Assembly (NCBI GenBank): GCA_039916225.1 | Contig: JBDSLU010000148.1 | Span: forward strand, 1 to 17,947 | Direction: 5' to 3' | Length of the DNA: 17,947 nucleotides | Origin: JBDSLU01 sp039916225 | GTDB taxonomy: Bacteria; Acidobacteriota; Vicinamibacteria; Vicinamibacterales; Vicinamibacteraceae | In this document: positions 1 through 7,800 of the stretch, in pieces | How the letters are laid out: every line of letters starts with the position of its first letter | Position numbering within the stretch: the stretch's first letter is position 1 | Position numbers and translations under genes: made by a program | The notes under the pieces: model-generated | The model's database searches: none | What the model was told of the DNA's origin: nothing | Seen by the model: only the letters and a program-made list of their open reading frames with translations

Positions 1-2
1 GC

Positions 3-134
3 TTCTCGCACGCGACGGGCGTGATGCTCGTGGGCGTCATCGTCATCGCGATCGTCACCACGGCGGGCATGGTCTCCACGACGTGGGTGCAGTTCATCAA
101 GGGGTCGCTGCTCGTCATCTTCTGCGCGATCCTG
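3..134 (+). pseudogene. Internal fragment of a second ActP-like sodium/acetate symporter
   Basis: Reading frame 3 on the plus strand encodes about 44 residues of a sodium:solute symporter of the acetate-permease type, including the segment AGMVSTTWVQFIKGSLLV. This aligns without gaps to about residues 157-200 of the symporter encoded on the minus strand just downstream. Symporter-like sequence stops after the codons for FCAIL at 134. The next bases read as the antisense of the other gene, so the remainder of this copy is absent. The two copies differ at 14 of 84 aligned bases, mostly third codon positions, so they are distinct genes under protein-level constraint and not a simple duplicated read. 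The 5' part would lie left of the window. A long plus-strand frame runs on to 938, but beyond 134 it is only a shadow. Confidence 0.7.
51..134. repeat. Left arm of imperfect inverted repeat (partner 288-371)
   Basis: Bases 51-134 match the reverse complement of 288-371 at 70 of 84 positions. The repeat exists because homologous parts of two symporter genes face each other. The arms are separated by about 153 bases, so a large foldback is possible in single strands. Confidence 0.8.
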
Positions 135-875
135 GAACCGCGTGTAGGGCTTGCCGGCCCAGCCGCCCACCTTGGGCAGTACCTCGATGCCGGGCCGCGC
201 GAGGATTTCGGAGGCTGGTTTCGCCGCGAACGGCGATTCGGCCGCGCCACCGTCGACGACCAGCCCGCGGCGCAGGATGAGAATCGTCAGGACGGCACAG
301 AACAGGACCAGCAGCGAGCCCTTGATGAACTGGACCCACGTCGTCGACACCATGCCGGCGGTGACGACGATGGTCGTGACGACCACGCCGACCAGCAGGA
401 CGCCGGCGATGTGCGGCAGTCCGAGCAGCGGCGTAATCAGTGCGCCGGCGCCGACCATCTGCGGGATCAGGTAGAAGATGCTGACCACCAGCGTGCTGAT
501 CGCCGCCGTCAGCTTGATGCTTCTCGAGTGGTAGCGGCTGTCCAAGGCGTCGGCGAAGGTGAAGCGGCCCATCCGCTTGAGCGGCTCGGCGACGACGAAC
601 AGGGCGACGATCCAGCCGGCCAGATAGCCGATCGAGTAGAGGAACCCGTCGTACCCGTAGAAGGCGATCATCCCGCAGATGCCGAGGAAGGACGCCGCCG
701 ACAGGTAGTCGCCGGCGAAGGCGATGCCGTTGACGAACCAGTGAATCTGGCCGTGCGCGGCGTAGTAGCCGGACGCCGACGTGGCGCGGCGTCCGAGCCA
801 GGCGGACAGGCCGACGACGAGCAGGATGAAGCCGACGAAGACGCCGATCGCGATCGGGGACGGCGCGTAGATCAT
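131..875 (-). CDS. actP: ActP-like cation/acetate symporter, 3' part missing
   Basis: This is a sodium:solute symporter (SSS family) of the ActP type, which imports acetate and similar short carboxylates with a cation across the inner membrane. The minus-strand frame starts at ATG 875 with MIYAPSPIAIGVFVGFILL, a first membrane helix. The SSS signature GIAFAGDYLSAASFLG follows, then several hydrophobic helices and AGMVSTTWVQFIKGSLLVLF. About 248 residues are present, whereas family members are normally about 500-600. After the codons for GKPYTRFQD at about 131 the frame stays open but reads the antisense of the second symporter fragment, so the C-terminal half is missing. The start codon overlaps the stop of the upstream DUF485 gene by 4 bases (ATGA), the usual arrangement for this pair. 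Identity is secure; whether the truncation is biological or an assembly chimera is not. Confidence 0.85.
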
Positions 876-1141
876 CGCCCCGCCTTTGCGGTGCCGGGGG
901 CGGCGTCGGCTCGGGTGTCCCGGCACAGCCACCAGTAGAGGAGGGCCAGGGCCAGCGCCGCGCCGATCAGGCCGAAGCCGCTCAGGACGGCCAGGTTGGC
1001 GCCACCGAAGGGCGCCGACGCCATCAACGGACGATCGAACGCCGTCAGGATGGTGAAGGCCAGGTAGCCGGCGAGATAGAGGCCGAACAGCCAGAAGCGC
1101 AGCGCGCCACCGGCCCGGCGCGACGGATGCGCAGCAGGCAT
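872..1141 (-). CDS. DUF485-family small membrane protein, symporter partner
   Basis: The 89-residue protein has two hydrophobic helices. The first follows a basic N-terminus (RFWLFGLYLAGYLAFTILTAF) and the second is VLSGFGLIGAALALALLYWWL. This length, topology and the LAGYLAF..LTAF pattern are those of DUF485 proteins, which are typically encoded directly upstream of ActP-type symporters and are thought to assist or accompany them. The stop codon overlaps the symporter start (ATGA at 875-872), so the two are translationally coupled. ATG 1141 has no purine-rich ribosome-binding site; a TAAGAT box ends 7 bases before it, which suggests a leaderless or nearly leaderless message. Family assignment rests on topology and context. 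Confidence 0.8.
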   Translation of the reverse strand: MPAAHPSRRAGGALRFWLFGLYLAGYLAFTILTAFDRPLMASAPFGGANLAVLSGFGLIGAALALALLYWWLCRDTRADAAPGTAKAGR

Positions 1142-1148
1142 GGCCGGT

Positions 1149-1154
1149 ATCTTA
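1149..1154 (-). promoter_or_regulatory. -10-like box of the DUF485/symporter operon
   Basis: TAAGAT reads on the minus strand from 1154 to 1149, 7 bases upstream of ATG 1141. No Shine-Dalgarno sequence lies between. It fits a TANNNT -10 element placing transcription at or next to the start codon. No clear -35 box is seen. Confidence 0.35.
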
Positions 1155-1199
1155 ACGCGCTGTCTGTCGGAGCCGCGGCCCGGCCGCCTGGCCGGCGGC

Positions 1200-1205
1200 T
1201 ATACT
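1200..1205 (+). promoter_or_regulatory. -10-like box of the DinB-like gene
   Basis: TATACT, a five-of-six match to the bacterial -10 consensus, ends 5 bases before ATG 1211, leaving no room for a ribosome-binding site. Transcription would begin at or just inside the start codon. No convincing -35 box is present in the GC-rich upstream stretch. Confidence 0.4.
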
Positions 1206-1210
1206 TCGGC

Positions 1211-1738
1211 ATGGCACGCCGACCTGCACCCACCGAATACGCCGGCTGGTTCGACCGCTACATCCGCCTCGTCGAGGACGTCGACGACCTCGGCGAGACC
1301 ATGGCCCGCCAGGTCGACGAGACGATGGCCTGGTACCGCGGCCTAACCGACGCGCAAGCCGAGTCGCGCTACGCGCCCGACAAGTGGACGATCAAGGAAG
1401 TGATTGGCCACATGGCCGACACCGAGCGCGTCATGCAGTACCGCGCCCTCGGCGTGGCCCGTGGCGACGCCGCCTCGTTCCCGCCCTTCGAGCAGGACGA
1501 CTACGCGAAGACCGCCGGCCACGCCAGCCGGACGTGGGGCAGTCTGCTCGACGAGCTGAAATGCGTCCGCCAGTCGTCGATCCACCTGTTCCGGCATCTC
1601 GACGAGGCCTCGCTCGATCGCCTGGGCTCGGTGAACGGCAATCCGACCACCGCCCGCGCCGTCGGCTACGTCATCCTCGGGCACGAGCGTCACCACCTGG
1701 CCATCCTCAAAGACAAGTACGTGCCGGCCACCGCCTGA
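1211..1738 (+). CDS. DinB-superfamily protein
   Basis: The 175-residue protein belongs to the DinB-like four-helix-bundle superfamily, which includes metal-dependent thiol transferases of unassigned substrate. Features seen are WTIKEVIGHMADTERV with His67, and near the C-terminus GHERHHLAILKDKY with His158 and His161/162. Spaced this way, they form the usual three-histidine metal site. KWTIKEVIGHMADTE is a very typical DinB_2 signature and the length is normal. I chose ATG 1211 because the upstream extension (from 1127) is low-complexity and overlaps the divergent promoter region, while family members begin a few residues before the Y..WFDRYI helix. The gene stands alone, divergent from the DUF485/symporter operon. 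The reaction cannot be told from sequence. Confidence 0.87.
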   Translation: MARRPAPTEYAGWFDRYIRLVEDVDDLGETMARQVDETMAWYRGLTDAQAESRYAPDKWTIKEVIGHMADTERVMQYRALGVARGDAASFPPFEQDDYAKTAGHASRTWGSLLDELKCVRQSSIHLFRHLDEASLDRLGSVNGNPTTARAVGYVILGHERHHLAILKDKYVPATA

Positions 1739-1837
1739 GGGTGGCGCCGGCCAGGCGCTTCCAGGCGCCGTTCGCGTGGATACAGACGCCAAACCTGCGT
1801 CGACAGATGATCGCCGCGAGCGCGCCGCTGAGCGACA

Positions 1838-1875
1838 TGGGTATTCCGTCCGCGATCCGGGACGGCCTGCGCCGG
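1838..1875 (-). repeat. REP-like repeat copy A
   Basis: Read on the minus strand, this copy starts with the 19 bases CCGGCGCAGGCCGTCCCGG and ends in GGAATACCCA. The same 19 bases and the same ending occur in copy D on the plus strand, with only the nine middle bases differing in part. A and D therefore form a distant inverted pair, about 520 bases apart. Confidence 0.7.
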
Positions 1876-1912
1876 TCGCGCGCGCTCCCGGCCGCTGTGT
1901 GCGTGACGAGCA

Positions 1913-1934
1913 ACGGTCGACTTCCGTCGACCGT
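1913..1934. terminator. Perfect 9-bp hairpin with TTCC loop
   Basis: ACGGTCGAC (1913-1921) pairs perfectly with GTCGACCGT (1926-1934) around a TTCC loop. It lies about 175 bases after the DinB-like stop codon. There is no T-run after either side, so an intrinsic terminator is possible but unproven; it may be part of the repeat array. Confidence 0.35.
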
Positions 1935-1994
1935 GACGATGTGCGCCTCCCGAGCGCGTGTCGCTCGCTGACTCGCACGTCCCGCGCTCGCTAA

Positions 1995-2038
1995 CTCGTC
2001 GAGTCGGCTGGCCTCACGGATCGCTCCAAGAACACCCA
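1995..2038 (+). repeat. REP-like repeat copy B
   Basis: This plus-strand copy contains GAGTCGGCTGGCCTCACGG and ends in AGAACACCCA. It matches the reverse complement of copy C (2225-2268) at 37 of 44 positions. It shares the CGG....NGAAYACCCA end with copies A and D. Confidence 0.7.
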
Positions 2039-2224
2039 TGCCGCCCGTCGCCGACGGCGCCCGCGCTCGTGCCAAGGCAGGAGCCAGCGCAGAGCACCGG
2101 CGTCGGAACTCTCCGCGATGACAGCTCACGCGGAACGCTGCAGGCCGCGAAGGCTGGCCTGGCCGACGAACTGAACGCCGGACACGACAATCGTTGGCTC
2201 AGGACGCCGCTCTCGAGCACGGGC

Positions 2225-2268
2225 TGGGTGTTCCTGCCGCGCGCCGTGAGGCAAGCCGACTCGTCGAG
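2225..2268 (-). repeat. REP-like repeat copy C
   Basis: On the minus strand this copy contains GAGTCGGCTTGCCTCACGG, then CGCGCGGCAGGAACACCCA. The first half pairs it with copy B. The second half is nearly identical to copy D (CGCGCGGCAGGAATACCCA), which ties all four copies into one family. Confidence 0.7.
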
Positions 2269-2331
2269 CCTGCGAGCGCCCCGTCGGCGCGAGGCCGCGA
2301 GTCGCAACCGCGCACGGGAGGCTCACAGACA

Positions 2332-2357
2332 CGACGCCGCACGGAGGTGCGGCGTTG
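2332..2357. terminator. Strong hairpin, possible terminator of the minus-strand operon
   Basis: ACGCCGCAC (2334-2342) pairs perfectly with GTGCGGCGT (2347-2355) around GGAG. One G-T and one C-G pair extend the stem to 11. It sits about 235 bases beyond the ATP-grasp stop on the same transcript. No T-run follows, so a Rho-independent terminator role is uncertain. Confidence 0.35.
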
Positions 2358-2394
2358 ATTGGCGGAATAGTCAGCGGCCGGGAGTGCACGGTTG

Positions 2395-2432
2395 CCGGCG
2401 CAGGCCGTCCCGGCGCGCGGCAGGAATACCCA
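2395..2432 (+). repeat. REP-like repeat copy D
   Basis: The plus-strand copy runs from CCGGCGCAGGCCGTCCCGG into CGCGCGGCAGGAATACCCA. The first half is identical to copy A and the second half is almost identical to copy C. Confidence 0.7.
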
Positions 2433-2589
2433 GACCGACCTGGCGGCGTCGCGCCCCGCCAGTGCCAAGCCCCCGCCGTCCCGCCCCGATGCCAGGCCCG
2501 GCGATCCGCCCGGTGGCCAGGCCCGGCGTTCGGCCCGCGCCGCACGGTCCCGCCCGTGCGGCTTGAGGCCTACCGTGCCGCCATCACGG

Positions 2590-3618
2590 CTACGCGAAGT
2601 TCTGACGCTCCGGACGCCACGACAGCCCGGTCGTCAGGATCTTCTGCAGCAGGGCCTCGTAGCTGACGCCGGCGTGGTGTGCCGACTCGGCGAAATCCTC
2701 CCCGTAGGCCAGCTGCGGGTTCGGGTTCGCTTCGAGCACGTAGACGCGACCCTCGGCGTCGAGCCGGAGGTCGATGCGGGCGTAGCCGGACAGATCGAGC
2801 GTCCGATAGACGCGCCGGCAGATCTGGCCGACGCGGCTGGCCAGTTCCTCGGGGAGGTCTCCGGCCGCCACCGTGACGATGCCGTGCTTTTGCTGGTAGG
2901 CATCGTTCCACTTCACCCGTTCGGTGGCGATGCGGTAGCTGTGTTCCGGCATCTTGTCGAACTTCATCTCCCAGACCGGGAAGACCTGCAGCTTGAGGTT
3001 GCCGATCACGCCGACGTAGAGCTCGCGTCCCTCGACATAGCGCTCGGCGATGGCGTCGGTGCCGACCTTGCGGTGGATGAAGCGGACGCGCTCGAGCAGC
3101 TTGGCCTCGTCCTCGACCACCGAGGCCTGCGAGATGCCGATCGACGATTCCTGCGTCAGCGACTTCACGATCAGCGGGAACCGCAGGCGCTTCGGCCGCT
3201 GCACGGCGCGGCCGACCCGGAACACGGTGAACTCGGGCGCCGGCAGACGATGGTAGGCGAGCAGCGTCTTCGACAGCGCCTTGTCGCGCGCCAGCATCAG
3301 CCCGCGCGGGTTGCAGCCGGTGTACGGCACGCGAAGCAGTTCGAGGTGGCTGACGACGTTCTGGTCGAACATCGCGATGCCCTCGAAGTTCTCCATCAGG
3401 TTGAAGACGATGTGCGGATCCCAGGTCTTGACCGCCTCGGTGATCACACCGAGGTCGCCGCCGAGGCCGAGCGCGCGGACGTCGTGGCCCATCACCTCGA
3501 GGGTGTGGGTGACGTCGTATTCCATCTTCCACTTGGCGGTGCTCAGGTCGATGCCGGCCACGTCCTTCGGCGGGACGAGATAGTCGTGCATGAGCGCGAG
3601 GACGCGAAGCTTCCTCAT
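2590..3618 (-). CDS. D-Ala-D-Ala ligase-like ATP-grasp enzyme
   Basis: The 342-residue cytoplasmic protein has the ATP-grasp fold of the D-alanine-D-alanine ligase group, enzymes that activate a carboxylate with ATP and join it to an amine. Seen in order: an N-terminal lobe with NLMENFEGIAMFDQ (73-86) and PYTGCNPRGLMLARDK (98-113); the central ATP-binding part with FPLIVKSLTQESSIGIS (147-163, Lys152); AERYVEGREL (191-200); and the metal-binding end IDLRLD (282-287) with LEANPNP (295-301). The nucleotide and magnesium residues look intact. Ddl itself is about 300-350 residues, but the second-substrate region here is not that of a housekeeping Ddl, so I give no gene symbol. ATG 3618 overlaps the metallopeptidase stop (ATGA), so the two proteins are made together. 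The true substrate is unknown. Confidence 0.82.
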   Translation of the reverse strand: MRKLRVLALMHDYLVPPKDVAGIDLSTAKWKMEYDVTHTLEVMGHDVRALGLGGDLGVITEAVKTWDPHIVFNLMENFEGIAMFDQNVVSHLELLRVPYTGCNPRGLMLARDKALSKTLLAYHRLPAPEFTVFRVGRAVQRPKRLRFPLIVKSLTQESSIGISQASVVEDEAKLLERVRFIHRKVGTDAIAERYVEGRELYVGVIGNLKLQVFPVWEMKFDKMPEHSYRIATERVKWNDAYQQKHGIVTVAAGDLPEELASRVGQICRRVYRTLDLSGYARIDLRLDAEGRVYVLEANPNPQLAYGEDFAESAHHAGVSYEALLQKILTTGLSWRPERQNFA

Positions 3619-4733
3619 AGCGCCACCCTGTGCCTGCCGCTGTGCAGGTAGTTCATGGTCTGGACGGTCAGGAGAATCGTGAACTCCAATCTGGCTTCGT
3701 CTTCGGGCTTGGCGAGCCTCAGGTTGAGCTCGCGGCAGCGCCGGATCATGTCCTCGAAGACACGATCGATGGTGTAACGGTACTCGCCGGTCCAGCGCGA
3801 CACGCGGCGGCACACATCCTTGCGGATCTTGCCGAGGAAGCGCGTGGCCGGCGGGCTGCCTTTCGGCGCGACCGCGGACTCGGCGAACATGCGCCGGAGA
3901 TCGCGGTCGTAGAAGTTCGGGTATTCGTAGCCGTAGTGCGCCCGTTTGCGATCGTAATGCTGGCGCAGCGTCCGCTTGATGCTGGGCAGCGGCGCCAGCT
4001 TGCGGCGCGAGACGTGGCGGGGCGGATGCCCGGCCAGCTCCCGCATCACCTCGTCGATGTACTCGAGCTTTTTCAGCGCCGGCCAGTCGGCGTAGCGCTC
4101 GCGCCACTGCGAGCCGGGCTTCAGCCAGACGGCGAAGGTCTCGGCGAAGTCCTCGTCCGGATGGCTCTGCGAGTACCAGGAGTCGAGGTGCAGGACGAAG
4201 CTCTTGCTGTACGGCTTGGGCGTGTAGTACTCGGGATACTCCGCCGTCGACGGGCCGAACAGCTTCAGGCGCTTGCGCCGCCGCTGCAGGTTGTAGGCGT
4301 TGTCGATGGCGTGCCCGTACTCGTGCCGGAGAATCTTCACGCACCAGTCGTGGGTGCCACCCTCCACCTCGAGCATCTGCCGCTCCTCGAGCTGCTCGAG
4401 CCGGGGGTGCGCCAGGTAGAACGGAATGGCGATGCCGCCGACGCCGTCAGGCGTGAACCACTCGTCCGACAACCAGTAGTGAGGCTTGAAGGCGAGGTTG
4501 CGGGCATCGGCTTCGGCGTGCAGCTCGGCAATCGCCGCTTCCAGCTTGCTGCCCTCGATGCTCACGTTCAGATCGCACATGCGGACGTCGAGCAACTGGT
4601 CGTCGCTCAGCGTCACCCACCAGTCGCGCGGACGGCTGGGCGGCGCGGGGGCCTCGGTCGGCGCGGGAGCGGACGGCGGGGCCGGCGGGGATACCGCCGG
4701 CTTGCTGGCTGTCGGCTTCGACTCGGACTCCAC
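3615..4733 (-). CDS. Putative zinc-binding metallopeptidase
   Basis: The 372-residue protein has a proline/alanine-rich N-terminus (residues 10-36) and a catalytic core. The core carries HEYGH at 137-141, the zinc motif HExxH with catalytic Glu138, and a downstream acidic motif HPDEDFAETFAVWL (191-204) likely to give the third zinc ligand. The strongly conserved-looking segments RMCDLNVSIEG, HYWLSDEWFTPDGVGGIAIPFYL and LLTVQTMNYLHSGRHRVAL match my recollection of a bacterial family labelled only putative zinc-binding metallopeptidase. I see no signal peptide or membrane helix, so it is probably cytoplasmic. I chose GTG 4733 because a GAGG ribosome-binding site lies 7 bases upstream; longer in-frame starts run into the divergent addB gene. 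The stop overlaps the ATP-grasp start by 4 bases. The substrate is unknown. Confidence 0.8.
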   Translation of the reverse strand: MESESKPTASKPAVSPPAPPSAPAPTEAPAPPSRPRDWWVTLSDDQLLDVRMCDLNVSIEGSKLEAAIAELHAEADARNLAFKPHYWLSDEWFTPDGVGGIAIPFYLAHPRLEQLEERQMLEVEGGTHDWCVKILRHEYGHAIDNAYNLQRRRKRLKLFGPSTAEYPEYYTPKPYSKSFVLHLDSWYSQSHPDEDFAETFAVWLKPGSQWRERYADWPALKKLEYIDEVMRELAGHPPRHVSRRKLAPLPSIKRTLRQHYDRKRAHYGYEYPNFYDRDLRRMFAESAVAPKGSPPATRFLGKIRKDVCRRVSRWTGEYRYTIDRVFEDMIRRCRELNLRLAKPEDEARLEFTILLTVQTMNYLHSGRHRVAL

Positions 4734-4881
4734 TCGACCGCCTCGTCTGGTAATCGACGCGCCCTCACGCACGTCGGGGCCGCCCCGGGGGCGCGCCGGC
4801 TGCCATTCGCCGCGCACGGCGCGCGGCGGCGCCGGCACGCAGGGCGGGTGGCCGAAAAACCTGCGGTAGTGTAGCGGAACT
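4734..4881. promoter_or_regulatory. Divergent promoter region, metallopeptidase versus addB
   Basis: This is a 148-base spacer between two divergent starts. On the minus side GAGG (4744-4741) serves GTG 4733. On the plus side a TAGTGT box (4867-4872) lies 9 bases before GTG 4882, preceded by the only A-run in the spacer (GAAAAAC, 4854-4860). No clear operator repeat is visible. Confidence 0.4.
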
Positions 4882-7800
4882 GTGGCAGTCCAGGCGGTGG
4901 TGTCGGCGTCGGCGCGGGTGCGGATCGATGCCGCGACGGCGTTCGTCGCGGGTTGGCCGGCGGCTACCGAGCTGGTCGTGGTGGCGGCGAGCCGCGACGC
5001 GGCCGATGACGTGTGCCGGGCGCTGGCCGTCTCCCGCGGTGCCACCTTCGGCCTCCACCGCTTCACGCTGGGCCAGCTCGCCTCGCGGATCGCCACCGCC
5101 ACCTTGGCCGCGGCCGGGGTGACACCGGCGACGGCCCTGGCCACCGATGCGCTGGCCACCCGAGCCCTGTTCGAGCTGGCGCGCGACGGTCAGCTCGGCT
5201 ACCTGGCGCCCATCGCCGACAGCCCGGGCCTGCCGCGGGCCCTGTCGGACACCCTCGGCGAATTGCGCGAGGCGGACGTGGCGCCGTCGCGTCTGGCCGC
5301 CCTCGGTGCGGCGGGACCCGACCTCGGCCGACTCGCGGAGCGCTACGCCGCGCTCCTCGCCGCCGGCGGCCTGGCCGATCGGGCGTCGCTGCTCGGGACG
5401 GCGACCGCGCGCCTGCGCGCCGGCGACGCCGGTGGCCTGCCGCCGGCGCCGATCGTGTTCGTCGACGTGCCGATCGCCACGGTTGCCGAGCAGGCGTTCG
5501 TCGCCGCCCTGATGGCCCGGGCGCCGGCCACCCTCGCCACCCTCCCGGCCGGCGATGCGCGGACGCTCTCCCTGCTGCCGCCGCCATTGGCCGCGGCGGT
5601 CGAGGTCCGCGACGACGGCGGGACCGATGCGATCGCGCAAGTCCGCCGCCATCTGTTTGCCGGCGACGCTTTGACCGGCGTCGACGACGACAGCGTCCGC
5701 TTCTTCTCGGCGCCGGGCGAGGCCCGGGAGGCGGTCGAAGTGGCGCGCCGGATCCTCGACGAAGCCGGTCGCGGCGTGCCGTTCGACGAGATGGCCATCG
5801 TCGTGCGCGCGCCCGAGAGTTACTGGGGACCGATCGAGCAGGCGCTCGAGCGCGCTCGCGTGCCGGCCTGGTTCTCCCGGGGCACGCGCCGGCCCGATCC
5901 GACCGGCCGGGCCTTCCTCGCGCTGCTGGCCTGCGCCGCCGACGATCTGTCGGCGCGCAGCTTTGCCGAGTACCTGTCGCTCGGACAGGTGCCACGGCGC
6001 GATCCGCAGACGAAGCGGGTCCTGCCCGTGCCTCTCCCGCTCGTGGCGTCGCTCGACGAGGCCGCGTCCCCGGGCCAGCTGTCGCTGTTCGACATGCTCG
6101 AACAAGCAGGCGCGACGCCAGAGGCGCCGTCCGCCTCGGACGAGGCTCCGCCCATCGAGCGCACCGACGTGCGAGCGCCCTGGCGCTGGGAATCGCTCCT
6201 GGGGGACGCCGCCGTGGCGTCCGAGGTCGGGCCGACGGGCCGCGCCGCGCGCTGGCATCGCCGTCTGGGTGGGTTACGGGCCGAACTGGAGCTGCGGCTC
6301 CGTGACCTGCAGACCGACGAACCGGACAGCGGCGCCGTCGCCGCCATAGAGCGCGACCTCGACGCGCTCGACGATCTGAGCCGTTTCGCCCTGCCGCTGG
6401 TCGACGAGCTGGCGGCGCTGCCGGCGCAGGCGCGTTGGGGCGAGTGGCTGGATCGCCTGACGGGGCTGGCCCCGCGCGCGCTCCGGCATCCCGTCCGCGT
6501 GCTCGAGCTCCTGGCGGATTTGCGGCCGATGACAGCGGTCGGCCCGGTCACGCTCGCCGAGGTCCGCCGCGTGCTGCTGCCGCGACTGGCCCAGCTCGAT
6601 CGCGAGCCGCCCAAGCACCGGTTCGGCCGCGTCTTCGTCGCCACGCCGGACGCGTTGCGCGGCCGGACGTTCCGCGTCGTCTTCGTGGTCGGCCTGGCCG
6701 AGCGCGTGTTCCCGCAGCGCAGCCGCGAGGATCCGCTGCTGCTCGACACGATGCGCGCGGCTCTCGGCGCCCCGCTCGCGGTCGAAGAGCAGCGCGTCGC
6801 CGGCGAGCGCCTGCGCCTGCGCCTCGCCGTCGGTGCCGCGTCGGAGCGCTGCTGGCTGTCGTATCCGCGGCTCGACGTTGGCCAGGGCCGGGCCCGGGTG
6901 CCGTCGTTCTATGCGCTCGATGTCGTGCGCGCCTCGACCGGCGCCGTGCCCGATTACGTCCGCTTCGAGCGCGACACGGCGATCGCCACCGGCGCCTGGC
7001 TGGCGTGGCCGGCTCCCGACGAGCCGGCAACCGCGATCGATGTCTGGGAGCACGATCTCGCCGTGCTGGGCCGCCTGCTGCGGCCGGCTGCGGATCCGCC
7101 GGCCCGCGGCGCCGCCCACTATCTCCTCGAGCTGAACCCGGCCCTGGCCCGTTCACTGCGGACGCGTTGGTCGCGCTGGAAGCGCACGTGGTCGGCGTGG
7201 GACGGGCTCGTCGGCAGCCACGCCGAGGTCCAGAGGCTGCTGGCCGATCAACGGCTGACCGCACGGCCGTACTCCGTGTCGGCGCTGCAGCGCTTCGCGG
7301 CATGCCCCTACCAGTTCCTGCTGGGGGCGATCTATCGCTTCCAGCCGATCGAGCAATCCGAGGCGATCGTCCAGCTCGATCCACTGACGCGCGGCGCGAT
7401 CTTCCACGAGATTCAGCGTGACGTGTTGCGGGCGCTGCGCTCGCGCGGCCTGCTGCCGGTACCGGTCGATCGTCGCGGCGAGGTGCACGACATCCTGCGC
7501 GACGTCGCGACAGCGGTCTTCGCGACCCACCACGACCGGCTGGCGCCGGCCATCGAGCGGGTCTGGGAGGACGAAATCACGCTGATGCACGGCGACCTGC
7601 GGCTTTGGCTGACCGGGGTGGCAGCGTCGAGCGCGGAGTGGGTGCCGCGTTGGTTCGAGCTGAGTTTCGGGCTGCCGATCGACGACGCACACGACGAGGC
7701 CAGCGTCCCCGATCCGATCGTCATCGACGATCGCTTCCCGATCCGCGGCGCCATCGACCTCGTCGAGATGCACGGCACGCTGGGCTCGCTGCGCGTCACC

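Larger units (their letters stand above)
1739..2589. other. Gene-poor convergent intergenic region with REP-like repeats
   Basis: This 851-base stretch separates the 3' ends of the DinB-like gene and the ATP-grasp gene. Open frames here (for example 1958-2566 plus, 2126-2545 minus) give Arg/Pro/Ala-rich translations with no recognisable domain and no ribosome-binding site. The content that can be supported is structural: four related repeat copies on alternating strands (1838-1875, 1995-2038, 2225-2268, 2395-2432) and two perfect 9-bp hairpins (1913-1934 and 2334-2355). The strip 2433-2589 is very C/G-rich with CCCGGC-like runs and shows no gene. Confidence 0.7.

Noticed and set aside
21..938. 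Plus-strand 305-residue open frame beginning with symporter-like sequence
   Set aside because: Only codons up to 134 are symporter-like. The rest is the antisense of the minus-strand symporter and gives an Asp/Gln/Arg-rich translation with no domain.
1127..1210. Longer start for the DinB-like protein
   Set aside because: The added 28 residues are low-complexity and overlap the divergent DUF485 start and both promoter boxes. The family begins near Met 1211.
1958..2566. 202-residue plus-strand open frame in the repeat region
   Set aside because: The translation is Arg/Pro-rich without a domain, lacks a ribosome-binding site, and runs through three repeat copies in unrelated reading.
2392..3651. 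419-residue plus-strand open frame
   Set aside because: It is antisense to the ATP-grasp gene, whose frame carries full catalytic motifs; the plus reading is a GC-rich shadow.
2590..4344. 584-residue version of the ATP-grasp protein
   Set aside because: The extra 242 N-terminal residues are the metallopeptidase gene read in another frame. ATG 3618, overlapping the metallopeptidase stop, is the real start.
3615..5159. 514-residue version of the metallopeptidase
   Set aside because: The upstream part overlaps the addB 5' end and is low-complexity. GTG 4733 has a well-placed GAGG.
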